The notes under the pieces: model-generated
Told to the model about the DNA's origin: nothing
The model's input: the letters and a program-made list of their open reading frames with translations, nothing else
Database searches by the model: none
Made by a program: the position numbers and the translations under genes
Assembly (NCBI RefSeq): GCF_020567425.1
Contig: NZ_JAJCVJ010000001.1
Coordinates: 558,001 to 622,000 of the forward strand
DNA length: 64,000 nucleotides
From: Salinirubrum litoreum
GTDB taxonomy: Archaea; Halobacteriota; Halobacteria; Halobacteriales; Haloferacaceae
Reading direction: 5' to 3'
Shown: positions 17,743-26,491 of the stretch, one piece after another
Layout: every line of letters starts with the position of its first letter
Position numbering within the stretch: position 1 is the stretch's first letter

Positions 17743-17839
17743 CCGGCGCGTGCGAGGAGCGCGCGCGAGGGAGGAGACCGGGCGGTGCGGAGAGGTCCCC
17801 GAGGCTGGGGAGGACGAGGTGCGGATGCGGTCTGCGGTG
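17743..17839. repeat. Dispersed GC-rich element 2, copy A
   Basis: Related to 49292-49400. Shared features in order are CCGGCGCG, a GCGCG-type inverted arm pair, GCGCGCGAGGGA, and the core GAGGCTGGGGAGG followed by GAGGTGCGG. It starts 53 bases after element 1 and ends at a 24-nt tandem repeat. Its GGGGAGG is complementary to CCTCCCC in element 1, so the two could pair in one transcript. Confidence 0.55.
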
Positions 17840-17887
17840 CGCTGCTGTCGCGGGTGCGGTCGTGGCAGAGGTACGCTACGACGAGTA

Positions 17888-17959
17888 GCGGTGCTGGTGC
17901 GGTTGCAGTTTGCGGTGCTGTCGCGGTTGCAGTTTGCGGTGCTGTCGCGGGTCGCAGTC
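17888..17959. repeat. 24-nt tandem repeat, three units
   Basis: Unit GCGGTGCTGTCGCGGTTGCA plus GTTT. The unit at 17912-17935 is the reference, the one at 17888-17911 differs at two positions, and 17936-17959 matches over its first 15 bases and then diverges. It forms the tail of element 2 copy A. The rest of the spacer up to 18073 shows nothing else. Confidence 0.75.
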
Positions 17960-18073
17960 TGCTGTCCTGTCGCTGTTGGCTCCACCGAGTCCACGAACCC
18001 AACGTTCACCCGATCACCCCACAGTTCCGCCGTCACCCAAACGATTAGGCCGCGACCGCCCACACTCGGGGCC

Positions 18074-19381
18074 ATGACCGACTGGATCGGAGACACCTTC
18101 ACCAGCGACGTGGGATGGGACCACCTGGAGACACTCGTCGACATCGGAAACCGCATGGCCGGGTCGCCCGGCGAACGCGAGGGACTCGAAGCGACCCGCG
18201 ACGCACTGGAGGCGGTCGGCGCGCGGAACGCACACATCGACGACTTCGCGATTCAGGGCTGGGAACGCGGCACCAGCGCCATCGCCGTCGGCGACAGCCG
18301 CGAGTCCTGCATCGCGCTCCCGCGCAGTCCCGAGGGCTTCGCCGAGGGCGAACTCGTGGACATCGGCTACGGTCTCCCCGAGGACTTCGACGACGACCTC
18401 GCAGGAAAAGTCGTGATGGTCTCCTCGACCGTCCCGGATCACTTCGATCGGTTCATCCACCGACGCGAGAAGTACTACCACGCCGTCGAGGCCGGCGCAG
18501 CAGCGTTCGTCTTCCGGAACCACGTGCAGGGCCAACTCCCGCCGACCGGGAGCGTCGGCACCGAGGAGGCGCCGGTCGGCGACATCCCGGCCGTCGGCGT
18601 CTCCAGCGAGGTCGGCGCGCGACTCGCCCGCCGGTTCGAGGGCGAGACGGTCGACGTGGAGGTCGACTGCGAGACGCCCGACGCCACCAGCGGGAACGTC
18701 CACGCCGAACTCGGGCCCGACACCGACGAGGAGATTCTCGTCTCCAGCCACGTCGACGCCCACGACATCGCCGAGGGCGCGATGGACAACGGCGCGGGCA
18801 CGGCGACGGTCGTGGAGGTCGCCCGTGCGCTCGCCGCCCGCGAGGACGAACTCGACACGCGCGTCCGGTTCGTCTGCTACGGCTCCGAGGAGGTGGGGCT
18901 CGTCGGTTCTCACCACGAGGCCGACCGCGCCGACCACGACGCGATCAGGGCCATCGTCAACGTCGACAGCAACGTCTACGGTCGGACACTGTCGCTCGGG
19001 ACCCACGGCTTCCCCGAACTGCTCGACGCGGCCGAGACGGTCGCGGACCGGTTCGACCACCCGGTCGCGACGAACCCCGGTCTCGTCCCGCACAGCGACC
19101 ACTGGCCGTTCGTCCAGTGGGGTGTCCCCGGCTACATGGTCGCCGGCAAGTCCGAGGAGACCGGCCGAGGCTGGGGCCATACCGAGGCCGACACGCTCGA
19201 CAAACTCGAACCCCGGAACCTCCGCGAGCAGGCCATCCTCCTGACGGAACTCGTGGTCGAACTCGCCGACGAGGGGACCGAGGTCGCACACCGTGATCCC
19301 GACGCAATCGCCGAGCAGTTGGCCGACGAGGACCTCGCCGAGGGGATGCAGATCACCGGCGACTGGCCCTACGACGACTGA
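18074..19381 (+). CDS. M28-family zinc aminopeptidase-like protein
   Basis: Predicted cytosolic di-zinc peptidase of the PA-domain plus M28 type. Zinc ligands are visible as HVD in SSHVDAHDIAEG, Asp in AMDNGAGTAT, the acidic pair GSEEVGL, Asp in NVDSNVYG and His in VPHSDHWPF. The region around residues 95-200 (KVVMVSSTVPDHFD and RNHVQGQLPP) is the inserted PA-like domain. No signal peptide, so an intracellular peptide-processing role is likely. The ATG at 18074 gives 435 residues; the frame runs upstream into repeat sequence that is not protein-like. Confidence 0.88.
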   Translation: MTDWIGDTFTSDVGWDHLETLVDIGNRMAGSPGEREGLEATRDALEAVGARNAHIDDFAIQGWERGTSAIAVGDSRESCIALPRSPEGFAEGELVDIGYGLPEDFDDDLAGKVVMVSSTVPDHFDRFIHRREKYYHAVEAGAAAFVFRNHVQGQLPPTGSVGTEEAPVGDIPAVGVSSEVGARLARRFEGETVDVEVDCETPDATSGNVHAELGPDTDEEILVSSHVDAHDIAEGAMDNGAGTATVVEVARALAAREDELDTRVRFVCYGSEEVGLVGSHHEADRADHDAIRAIVNVDSNVYGRTLSLGTHGFPELLDAAETVADRFDHPVATNPGLVPHSDHWPFVQWGVPGYMVAGKSEETGRGWGHTEADTLDKLEPRNLREQAILLTELVVELADEGTEVAHRDPDAIAEQLADEDLAEGMQITGDWPYDD

Positions 19382-19468
19382 CGCGGCCGCCGAAGCGCAC
19401 GGCCGGCCGGGACCCGTCGCTGTGCCGACAGGGAAACCCTCAACACGGCGGTCGTCGTACCGCAGGCT

Positions 19469-19918
19469 ATGGCAGACTGGACAGATCGGATCGTCGGCGA
19501 CCGGATGCGCGTCGATCAGGAGTTCAACGACCGCGTGCAGGCCTCGGAGTTCTCCAGTCAGGAGTGGGGCCTGATCATGACCGCCGTGGAGTTCGAGATC
19601 GCAGACGCCGACGACCCGGAGTCGGCCCGGATCGTCGCCAACACCGAGAAACTCCCGCAGGTGATGCCGGAGTTGGACAACATCCAAGACCAGATGCAGG
19701 CGATGGGTGGTGCCGGCGGCGGCAAGTCGAACAGTTCGGGTGGGGTCCTCGACTCGATCAAGAACGCCATCGGTCTCGGGAACGGCACGGGTCGGGACAA
19801 ACAGCGGCTGGCGGCCGCAGAGAGTCTGACACAGGAGTACGCCGACACGCTCCAACAGCACCTCGAATCGAAGGGCAAGTGGGAGCAGGTTCGCGCGACC
19901 GCCGCCGAGGCGGAGTGA
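19469..19918 (+). CDS. DUF5799-like haloarchaeal protein
   Basis: 149 residues with a conserved haloarchaeal N-terminus MADWTDRIVGDRMRVDQEFN followed by an EFSSQEWGLIMTAVEFEI helix, a flexible Gly/Ser-rich loop (GGAGGGKSNSSGG) at residues 80-91 and a C-terminal helical segment. It matches my recollection of the DUF5799 family; no function is known to me. It is soluble and acidic. A box near CCCTCAACACG about 30 bases before the ATG suggests leaderless expression. It could be a scaffold or regulator; the neighbours (a peptidase, a 49-residue protein) do not say. Confidence 0.7.
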   Translation: MADWTDRIVGDRMRVDQEFNDRVQASEFSSQEWGLIMTAVEFEIADADDPESARIVANTEKLPQVMPELDNIQDQMQAMGGAGGGKSNSSGGVLDSIKNAIGLGNGTGRDKQRLAAAESLTQEYADTLQQHLESKGKWEQVRATAAEAE

Positions 19919-19960
19919 GAGTACGACTGCGACCGCAGACTGTCGTCGTCGACGACCGAC

Positions 19961-20110
19961 TTACACCTCGTCGCCGGTCCGGAACAGTGTCATCTCCTCG
20001 GCCTCGTAGATGTTGATGAGTTCGGTGATGATCTCGTCGTACTCCTCGTCTTCCTGCCGGAGGTCGTCGAGTCGTGCCACGGTCTCCTCGTCGAGGTGGA
20101 TCTGGGGCAT
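19961..20110 (-). CDS. 49-residue ribbon-helix-helix-like small protein
   Basis: A short gene reading MPQIHLDEETVARLDDLRQE and onward to a TAA stop. The pattern of one strand (QIHLD), a first helix (EETVARLDDLRQ), a polar turn and a second helix (YDEIITELINIY) is that of a ribbon-helix-helix antitoxin-like domain; small haloarchaeal proteins of this type are common. ACTTAAATC at 20134-20142 lies 24-32 bases before the ATG and supports leaderless expression. No toxin gene is adjacent. It is probably a DNA-binding dimer, but its target is unknown. Confidence 0.68.
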   Translation of the reverse strand: MPQIHLDEETVARLDDLRQEDEEYDEIITELINIYEAEEMTLFRTGDEV

Positions 20111-20230
20111 ACCCACGGATTCGACGCCTGAGAACTTAAATCACCGTTCGATTCCCGGTCCCAGACGACGGTGCGTGAATCACGCGCCGTCACTCGACGC
20201 CGACGCCCGAATCGCTCCCCGAATCTCTCG

Positions 20231-21973
20231 TCACTCGATACCGACGATCTCCCGGACTTCGGCCACCGTCTCGGCGGCCAGCGCCCGCTCTGCCAGCGCA
20301 CGCGCCGCCTCGCTGTCGGTCTCGCTGACACGCGCCTTCACGTCCGGGACCGTCACCACACTCGCCGAGAGTTCGTCCAGGCCGAGACCGATCAACAGTT
20401 CCGTCAGCGCCGGATCGCCGGCCATCTCGCCGCACATCCCGACCCAACAGTCGGTGCCGTCCGCCGCCCGCGTCGTCTGTCGGATCGTCCGCAGCACTGC
20501 GGGATAGAGTGGGTCGTGCAGTGCTGCGACACGTTCGTCGCCGCGCGAGGCCGCCATCACGTACTGCGTCAGGTCGTTGGTGCCGATAGAGAGGAAGTCG
20601 ACACGCTCGGCCAGATCACCGGCGAGCGTCGCGGCGGCCGGCGTCTCGACCATCACGCCGAACTCCGGCATCGCGTAGGGAACTCCCGCCGAATCGAGGT
20701 CGGACGCGACCGACTCCAGCACCGCGAGTACGGACTCGACCTCCTCGATCCGACTGACCATCGGGAGCATGACCGCGAGGTCGCCGAGTGCCGCGCCGGT
20801 CTCGTCGTCCGCGTCCTCGCCCCCGCCGTCGTCACCTGACTCGGCCCCAGCACGCAGGAGTGCCCGCAGTTGCGTCTCGAACAGGTCGGCGTCGGGACCG
20901 AGCGACCGCCGGATGCCGCGCTCGCCGAGGAAGGGGTTCTCGCTCTCTGGCAGATCGAGGTACGGGATCGGCTTGTCCCCGCCCACGTCCAGCGTCCGAC
21001 AGACCACGCGGCCCTCGGGAAACGCCGCGAGTGCGGACCGGTAGGCCGCCATCTGTTCGGCCTCGTCGGGCGGGGCGTCCCGGTCGAGAAACAGGAACTC
21101 GGTCCGGTAGAGACCGATGCCGTCCGCGCCGCGTTCGACCGCCGGATCGACCTCGACCGGCCGACCGACGTTCGCCGCCACCTCGACTGCGCGGCCGTCG
21201 GTCGTCGTCACGCGCCCCTCGCGGACGCTCGCACCGGCCGACTCGTCGGCGCTCGCTCGCCTGTTCTCACCGGGATCGACGACCACTTCGCCGGCCTCGC
21301 CGTCGACGAGAACCGCCGCACCCTCCGGCACGTCCGACAGTGCGTCACCGACGCCGACGACAGCCGGCAGTGCCAGCGCCCGGGCGAAGATGGCCGCGTG
21401 GGAGGTGCGCCCGCCGGTCTGGACCGCGACTCCCGCGACACGCTCCGGGTCGAGCGCGGCGGTGTCGCTCGGCGTGAGACGCTCCGCGAGGAGGACGGTC
21501 CCTTCGGGGACGGCCGCCAGATCGGTCGTCGTCGCGTCGGTCAGGATCCGGAGCAGGCGGTCCCGCAGGTCCCGCAGGTCGTCGGCACGCTCGGCCATCC
21601 GTCCCTCCATCCCGGCGAACTGCTCGACGAATCGGTCGAAGGTACGCTGGACGGCGTGTTCGGCGGGTAGCCCATCGCCGAGTGCCGACTCCACACCCTC
21701 CGAGATCTGCGGATCGTCGAGGAACTGACGGTGCGCGTCGAAGACGGCGGCCTCCTCCGCGCCGACGCGCTCCTCGGCGCGGTCGCGTTCGCGCTCGATC
21801 GCCTCGCGTGCCCGGTCGCGGGCGGTCTCGAACCGCGACCGTTCTGCCTCGGGATCGACCGTCTCGGGTGCCGGTGGGTCCGAGAGTTCGATCTCGGGTC
21901 GGTGCCACCGCGCCGTGCCGACGCCGACGCGGGGGGTGACCCCGATCCCGGAGAGGACGCGCTCGTCAGGCAT
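20231..21973 (-). CDS. ptsI: PTS phosphoenolpyruvate-protein phosphotransferase (enzyme I)
   Basis: First enzyme of the phosphotransferase system: takes phosphate from PEP and passes it to HPr. GGRTSHAAIFARAL near residue 190 holds the phosphorylated His. DGIGLYRTEFLFLDRD, GGDKPIPYL, a PMVSRIEEVE segment and GMCGEMAGDP make up the PEP-binding barrel, with the catalytic Cys in the last one. 580 residues, complete. The start at 21973 overlaps the upstream HPr gene by eight bases, so the pair is co-translated. No EII sugar component or DhaM lies in this window. Confidence 0.93.
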   Translation of the reverse strand: MPDERVLSGIGVTPRVGVGTARWHRPEIELSDPPAPETVDPEAERSRFETARDRAREAIERERDRAEERVGAEEAAVFDAHRQFLDDPQISEGVESALGDGLPAEHAVQRTFDRFVEQFAGMEGRMAERADDLRDLRDRLLRILTDATTTDLAAVPEGTVLLAERLTPSDTAALDPERVAGVAVQTGGRTSHAAIFARALALPAVVGVGDALSDVPEGAAVLVDGEAGEVVVDPGENRRASADESAGASVREGRVTTTDGRAVEVAANVGRPVEVDPAVERGADGIGLYRTEFLFLDRDAPPDEAEQMAAYRSALAAFPEGRVVCRTLDVGGDKPIPYLDLPESENPFLGERGIRRSLGPDADLFETQLRALLRAGAESGDDGGGEDADDETGAALGDLAVMLPMVSRIEEVESVLAVLESVASDLDSAGVPYAMPEFGVMVETPAAATLAGDLAERVDFLSIGTNDLTQYVMAASRGDERVAALHDPLYPAVLRTIRQTTRAADGTDCWVGMCGEMAGDPALTELLIGLGLDELSASVVTVPDVKARVSETDSEAARALAERALAAETVAEVREIVGIE

Positions 21974-22259
21974 CCTCGGACTCGCCGTCACCCGATTCGG
22001 GTGTCGAGAGAATCGCTTCGAGGGCGTCGAGTGCGGCCTCGGCGTCGTCACCTTCGGCGACGATCAGCACGTCCTCGTCCCTACGGACGTTCAAGCCGGT
22101 GACACCGAGCATACTGGCGGCGTTGACCAGTCCGTCGTCGCCCTCGTCGGCGCGGCCGACCTGTACCTCGGCGTCGAACTCGCCGGCGGTCTCGACGAAC
22201 TTCGCGGCCGGGCGGGCGTGGAGTCCGGCCTCGGGGACGACGGTGACGACGCGCCTCAT
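21966..22259 (-). CDS. ptsH: PTS phosphocarrier HPr
   Basis: Relays phosphate from enzyme I to an EIIA. Residues 12-18 GLHARPA contain the phosphorylated His; NAASMLGVTGL corresponds to the conserved helix near residue 47. No Ser-46-type regulatory kinase context is expected in archaea. 97 residues including an acidic C-terminal tail (STPESGDGESEDA). A GGAGG Shine-Dalgarno lies four bases before the ATG, unlike most leaderless genes here, implying a transcript with a 5' leader. First gene of the ptsH-ptsI pair. Confidence 0.92.
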   Translation of the reverse strand: MRRVVTVVPEAGLHARPAAKFVETAGEFDAEVQVGRADEGDDGLVNAASMLGVTGLNVRRDEDVLIVAEGDDAEAALDALEAILSTPESGDGESEDA

Positions 22260-22555
22260 CGTTCCTCCGTGGGTACTGTTCGGCGGTCGGATCGGCGGAC
22301 GAAAGACGAGTGTGTCGCTCGGGTGGATGCGGACTGGTGTCGCATGGGGTGGGATTGGTGCCCGAGGACGTTAGTCGCTCGGTGCCGGTGAACCGCGTCG
22401 ACTCTGGTCGTGTCGCGACCCTGCTGTCACGGGTCGCCATGCTCGAGTCGCCGGACGCTCGCAGTGGTGCCGTGCTCCGAGCCACCCGGACCCGCAGCGA
22501 GTCGGAACACGTCTCCGACACCACCAACTAAGCGACCCCCGGCCGACACGCCGGT

Positions 22556-24241
22556 ATGACACGCACCACCGCCGACCTGTTCACCGAGGCCCTCGAAGGC
22601 TACGGCGTCGAACACGTCTTCGGCAACCCCGGCACCACCGAACTCCCGGTGATGGACGCGCTGGCAGACAGCGACCTGGAGTACGTCCTCGGTCTCCACG
22701 AGGACGTGGCGGTCGGCATGGCCGCCGGCTACGCGCAGACCCGGCGGTATCACTCCCACCACGACGACTCGGTCTGCCCGCTCGGTGTCGTCAACCTGCA
22801 CATCACCCCCGGTCTCGCGCACGGACTCGGGAACCTCTACGGCGCGAGCGTCGCCGGGGCACCCCTGCTCGTCACCGCCGGGAACCACAGCACCGACTTC
22901 CGCCACGAGGAGCCGATTCTCTCGGGCGACCTGGAGGCGCTCGCGGACCAGTTCTGCAAGTGGTCCGCCGAGGTGCTCGACCCCGACGCGCTCCCGACGA
23001 TGCTCCGCCGGGCGGTTCGCGTCGCGCTCACCCCGCCGACCGGGCCGGTCTTCCTCGGCCTCCCACTCGACACGATGCTCGCCGAGACCGACGCGGAACC
23101 CGAGCGAGTGGGGCCGATCCCGACGGCCGGCCGGGGTGACGCCCGGCAGATCGCCCACGCCGCCGAGTTGCTGGCCGACGCCGAGAACCCGGTTCTGGTG
23201 GTCGGCGACGAGATCGCCCGCGCCGGCCACGGGGCAGTCGACGCCGCAGTCGCGTTCGCGGAGGCGACCGGCGCGCGCGTCCACGGCGAGATTCTCGCCT
23301 GCGAGATCGACTTCCCGACCGACCACGACCAGTGGGTGTCGTACGTCCCGCCGGACGAGCAACTCGCCGCGACGCTCATGAACACCGACACGCTCGTCTT
23401 CGCGGGCTGTTCGACGAACACGACGCTGACGCGCCACGAGGCCCCGCTGGTCCCCGCGGACGCGACCTGCATCCACCTCTCGCCGGACGCGTGGGAAGTC
23501 GGCAAGAACCAGCCAGCCGACGCGGCCGTGATCGGTGACCTCGAAGCGACGCTCTCGGAACTGGCCGATCTCGCGGGCGGGGCTATCAGCGACGAGGAGC
23601 GAGACGCCAGACTGGAGCGCGTCGACACGATGCAGACGATGGCGAGCCAGCAGATGGAGCAGATGGGCGACGACACCGACGACGCCCAGTCGGTCGCCTC
23701 GAAGGCCGAACTCGTGGACACGCTCCGCGAGGTCGCGCCCGACGCATACATCGTCGACGAGGGTGTCACCGCCAAGTACGCGATGTTGACGCGCTGGCCG
23801 ATGCAGGCCGAGCAGTACGTCTCGAACAAGGGCGGCGGACTGGGCTACGGCCTCCCGGCGTCGGTCGGCGCGGCCATCGCCGAGTCGATGCGGCCCGCCC
23901 CACGCGACGTCCTCGGCTTCGTCGGCGACGGCTCGTACCTCTACTACCCGCACGCGCTCTACTCGGCGGTCCGCCACGGCGTCGATCTGACGGTCGTGAT
24001 CCCGGACAACCGCAACTACCGCATCCTGAAAGACAACGCCGTGGAACTGTTCGGCGCGGACGAGTCCGATCTGGACTTCGTGGGGATGGACTTCCACCCG
24101 CCGGTCGACATCCCGGCGAACGCCGAGAGCCACGGCGCGAGGGGAGAACGAATCGAAGCCCCCGAGCGCATCGCCGGAGCGGTCGAGTCTGCGATGGCCC
24201 GCGACGGCCCCGACGTACTGGACGTGGCGGTCCACGACTGA
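22556..24241 (+). CDS. Thiamine-pyrophosphate enzyme, benzoylformate-decarboxylase-like
   Basis: A TPP enzyme of the acetolactate synthase/benzoylformate decarboxylase superfamily. VFGNPGTTELPVMDAL is the N-terminal motif, LGLHEDVAVGMAAGYAQ contains the catalytic Glu of the cofactor-activating contact, and GFVGDGSYLYYPHALYSAV (GDG...) binds the pyrophosphate and Mg. A middle FAD-type domain is present in shape. Candidate reactions are decarboxylation of a 2-oxo acid. 561 residues. CCAACTAAG about 28 bases upstream is the likely promoter. The 296-base gap before it (22260-22555) shows nothing else. Confidence 0.85.
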   Translation: MTRTTADLFTEALEGYGVEHVFGNPGTTELPVMDALADSDLEYVLGLHEDVAVGMAAGYAQTRRYHSHHDDSVCPLGVVNLHITPGLAHGLGNLYGASVAGAPLLVTAGNHSTDFRHEEPILSGDLEALADQFCKWSAEVLDPDALPTMLRRAVRVALTPPTGPVFLGLPLDTMLAETDAEPERVGPIPTAGRGDARQIAHAAELLADAENPVLVVGDEIARAGHGAVDAAVAFAEATGARVHGEILACEIDFPTDHDQWVSYVPPDEQLAATLMNTDTLVFAGCSTNTTLTRHEAPLVPADATCIHLSPDAWEVGKNQPADAAVIGDLEATLSELADLAGGAISDEERDARLERVDTMQTMASQQMEQMGDDTDDAQSVASKAELVDTLREVAPDAYIVDEGVTAKYAMLTRWPMQAEQYVSNKGGGLGYGLPASVGAAIAESMRPAPRDVLGFVGDGSYLYYPHALYSAVRHGVDLTVVIPDNRNYRILKDNAVELFGADESDLDFVGMDFHPPVDIPANAESHGARGERIEAPERIAGAVESAMARDGPDVLDVAVHD

Positions 24242-24313
24242 ACTGGCGTCGAACGAGAGAGCCTCGCCACTGACGAGTGGCGTCGAAAGAAGTCTGATCG
24301 AGTGGCTGGCCGA

Positions 24314-25612
24314 TCAGCCGCCGAAGTCGATGGTCCGCTGGGTCTCCACGCCGTCGGACGTGAAGCCGAAGATCTCGTAGGTGACGGCCTGCATGTCGCC
24401 GTTCTCGTCGAAGTCGACCGGACTCGACGCACCCACGTAGTTGATCTCCTCGCCGGCGGCCACCGCGGCGACCGCGTCCGCGAGGCTCTCGGGACCGTAC
24501 TGCTCGCCCTCGGGGTTGGCGACCGCACGCAGGTTGTCGCGGATCGCCGTGCCGGTGTTCTCGCCCGCCGCGACGTTGGCGAGGATCAACACGGCGGTCG
24601 CGTCGTACGCCTGCGAGGTGAACACGCCGGGTTCGGAGCCGTACTCCTCCTGGTAGAGGTTCGTGAAGAACTCTCGACCGGGACCGGCGGCGGTGGGCGC
24701 GGTGCCGATGACGTTCGACATGTTGCTCCCGACCTCGCCGGGCAGTTCGGGGTCCTTCAGGCCGTCCGTGACCACGATGTCGACACCGCTGTCGAAGTCG
24801 TTGTAGTAGTCGCGGAACAGTTGGATGCCGGACGCCGGGTAGCCGATGACGACCAGCATGTCGGGGTCGTTCTGGAGTGCCGTCTCCAGCCGCGAGGTGT
24901 ACGACGGCTGTTCCTTCTCGAAGGAGACCGCGTTGGCCACCTCGCCGGAGAAGGACTCGCCGAAGGCGTCGGACAGCGCCTGTCCGTAGTCGTTGTTGAC
25001 GTACATCGTCGCGGCCGTACTCGCGTCGAGTTCGTCGCTCCCGACCTGTGCGATGACCTGCCCCTGCAGGGCGTCACTCGGCGGGGTCCGGAAGATGAGG
25101 TCGTTGTCCTCGAGCGTCGTGACGTTCGGCGAGGTCGACGACGGCGAACAGCCGACGACACCGCTCGGGATGAGCACCTGCCGGGTCACCTGCAGGTTTA
25201 CACCCGAAGACGCCGGCCCGGTGATCGCCGGGAAGCCGGAGTTGACGAGGTTCTCCGCCGCGCTGATCCCCGCCTGCGGGTCCGTCTGGGTGTCTGCCAC
25301 CTGCGTCTCGATGGTGAAGTCCGTCTCGCCTTCCAACTGCACCGCCGGGAGGAGCGCGCCGTCACGGATCGGGACACCGACCGACGACAGGTCGCCGGTC
25401 TCGGGCATCAGGACGCCGACGCGGACCGGATTGTCGCGGGACATACCGCCGCCGCCGCTGTCGGTCTCGGTCATGTCGTCGCCACCGCCGCCGTCGGTGG
25501 GTGTACTCGTCTCCGTGCCGTCGCCACCGCCGCCGGTACAACCGGCCAGTCCGGCGATGCCTGCGACGCTGACTCCCTTCAGGAAGTCTCGGCGTTCGAT
25601 ATCACGTACCAT
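24314..25612 (-). CDS. ABC-transporter substrate-binding lipoprotein, LivK-like
   Basis: Extracellular receptor for a branched-chain-amino-acid-type (HAAT) importer. A twin-arginine signal (ERRDFLKG) precedes the lipobox LAGC at residues about 22-25. A Gly/Thr/Asp linker then leads into the type I periplasmic-binding fold, which begins VRVGVLMPETGDLSSVG. GPASSGVNLQVTRQV and a YDATAVLILANVA segment complete it. 432 residues. No permease or ATPase is adjacent, so it is an orphan receptor or belongs to components elsewhere (a LivG-like ATPase sits at the right window edge, far away). A strong TATA box lies upstream. Confidence 0.88.
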   Translation of the reverse strand: MVRDIERRDFLKGVSVAGIAGLAGCTGGGGDGTETSTPTDGGGGDDMTETDSGGGGMSRDNPVRVGVLMPETGDLSSVGVPIRDGALLPAVQLEGETDFTIETQVADTQTDPQAGISAAENLVNSGFPAITGPASSGVNLQVTRQVLIPSGVVGCSPSSTSPNVTTLEDNDLIFRTPPSDALQGQVIAQVGSDELDASTAATMYVNNDYGQALSDAFGESFSGEVANAVSFEKEQPSYTSRLETALQNDPDMLVVIGYPASGIQLFRDYYNDFDSGVDIVVTDGLKDPELPGEVGSNMSNVIGTAPTAAGPGREFFTNLYQEEYGSEPGVFTSQAYDATAVLILANVAAGENTGTAIRDNLRAVANPEGEQYGPESLADAVAAVAAGEEINYVGASSPVDFDENGDMQAVTYEIFGFTSDGVETQRTIDFGG

Positions 25613-25632
25613 ACGTGACGGATTGAGGTTCC

Positions 25633-25644
25633 GATTTATAAATC
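25633..25644 (-). promoter_or_regulatory. TATA box of the LivK-like gene
   Basis: GATTTATAAATC is a perfect palindrome centred about 27 bases before the ATG at 25612. It is the strongest TATA sequence seen in the window and indicates a leaderless, probably highly expressed transcript. Confidence 0.75.
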
Positions 25645-25780
25645 TACCTTTCGAATGACCGTTCGGGCTATTGGTTTCCTGTCCGGACCCCGCAAGAAAC
25701 TCGCGGGCACCGATTCGACGGTCCACGAGACGGGCCCTCGTCGACCGACGAGGCGGCACCGCCGAGGCGTGACCGCTGAC

Positions 25781-26317
25781 TCACACTTCACGACAGTCCG
25801 GACAGACGAGTTGTCCGTTGACGTTCGCCAGTTCACGAGCGAGCGTCCCGCAGACCTCACAGATGCTCTGGTCGGTGTACTCCGGGTCTCGGCTCTCGGT
25901 CTCCATCGCCAGCGCCTCGTTGGGGGATTCGGGCACCGACGTCGCCGTCGCGGCCATCACGTCGCGCTCGGACAGGACGCCGAGCAGGTCGTCGCCGTCC
26001 ATCACCAGCAGTCGTCGGGCCGGTTCCGTGACCATCCGCCTCGCCGCCTCGGAGAGCACGTCGGCGGGCGAGACGACCGGTCCGACCGGTCCCATCACCT
26101 CGGAGACGGGCGTCGAGTCGGGGTCGGCACCGTCGACCAGGAGGTCGAGCGCAGCGATGCTCGTCACCACGCCGACCGGGTCGTTCCCTCTGAGGACGAC
26201 GGCGCAGTCGGTTCCGTCTTCGAGCATCACACCGACTGCGCCCGCCACCGTATCGGACTCACTCACCCCGACGAACTCGCGACTCATGACATCACGCACC
26301 ATGACACTCGTATCCAT
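25781..26317 (-). CDS. CBS-domain pair with C-terminal zinc ribbon
   Basis: Two tandem CBS motifs: residues 8-62 (VRDVMSREFVGVSESDTVAG to GVVTSIAALDLLV) and 72-125 (VSEVMGPVGPVVSPADVLSE to GVLSERDVMAA), which together form an adenosyl-ligand-binding module. The tail holds CEVCG...LVCPDC, a four-Cys zinc ribbon. Such proteins sense adenylate energy state or act as partners for other enzymes; the partner is unknown. 178 residues. TTTTAG about 26 bases upstream suggests a leaderless start. The 168-base gap to the LivK gene shows only that gene's promoter. Confidence 0.85.
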   Translation of the reverse strand: MDTSVMVRDVMSREFVGVSESDTVAGAVGVMLEDGTDCAVVLRGNDPVGVVTSIAALDLLVDGADPDSTPVSEVMGPVGPVVSPADVLSEAARRMVTEPARRLLVMDGDDLLGVLSERDVMAATATSVPESPNEALAMETESRDPEYTDQSICEVCGTLARELANVNGQLVCPDCREV

Positions 26318-26491
26318 AGCGAAGCCTTCGGCGGGTTTCGGCTAAAAGCTACCCCCGCCAGCTTTATTCAGTCGAACATCCTACTGTGACGGTTAGACAG
26401 ACCGCATTCCGAACCGAACTGTCTCTCCGGTGCAATAGTCTTCACCAAAACCACGGGTAAAGGTTTTATCTGAGTAGTCGTATCTATCGAT

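Noticed and set aside
24302-25618. Long rightward open frame opposite the LivK-like gene
   Set aside because: It mirrors the codon pattern of the real gene on the other strand, has an arginine/valine-rich composition and no family motif. High GC in third positions leaves many such antisense frames open here.
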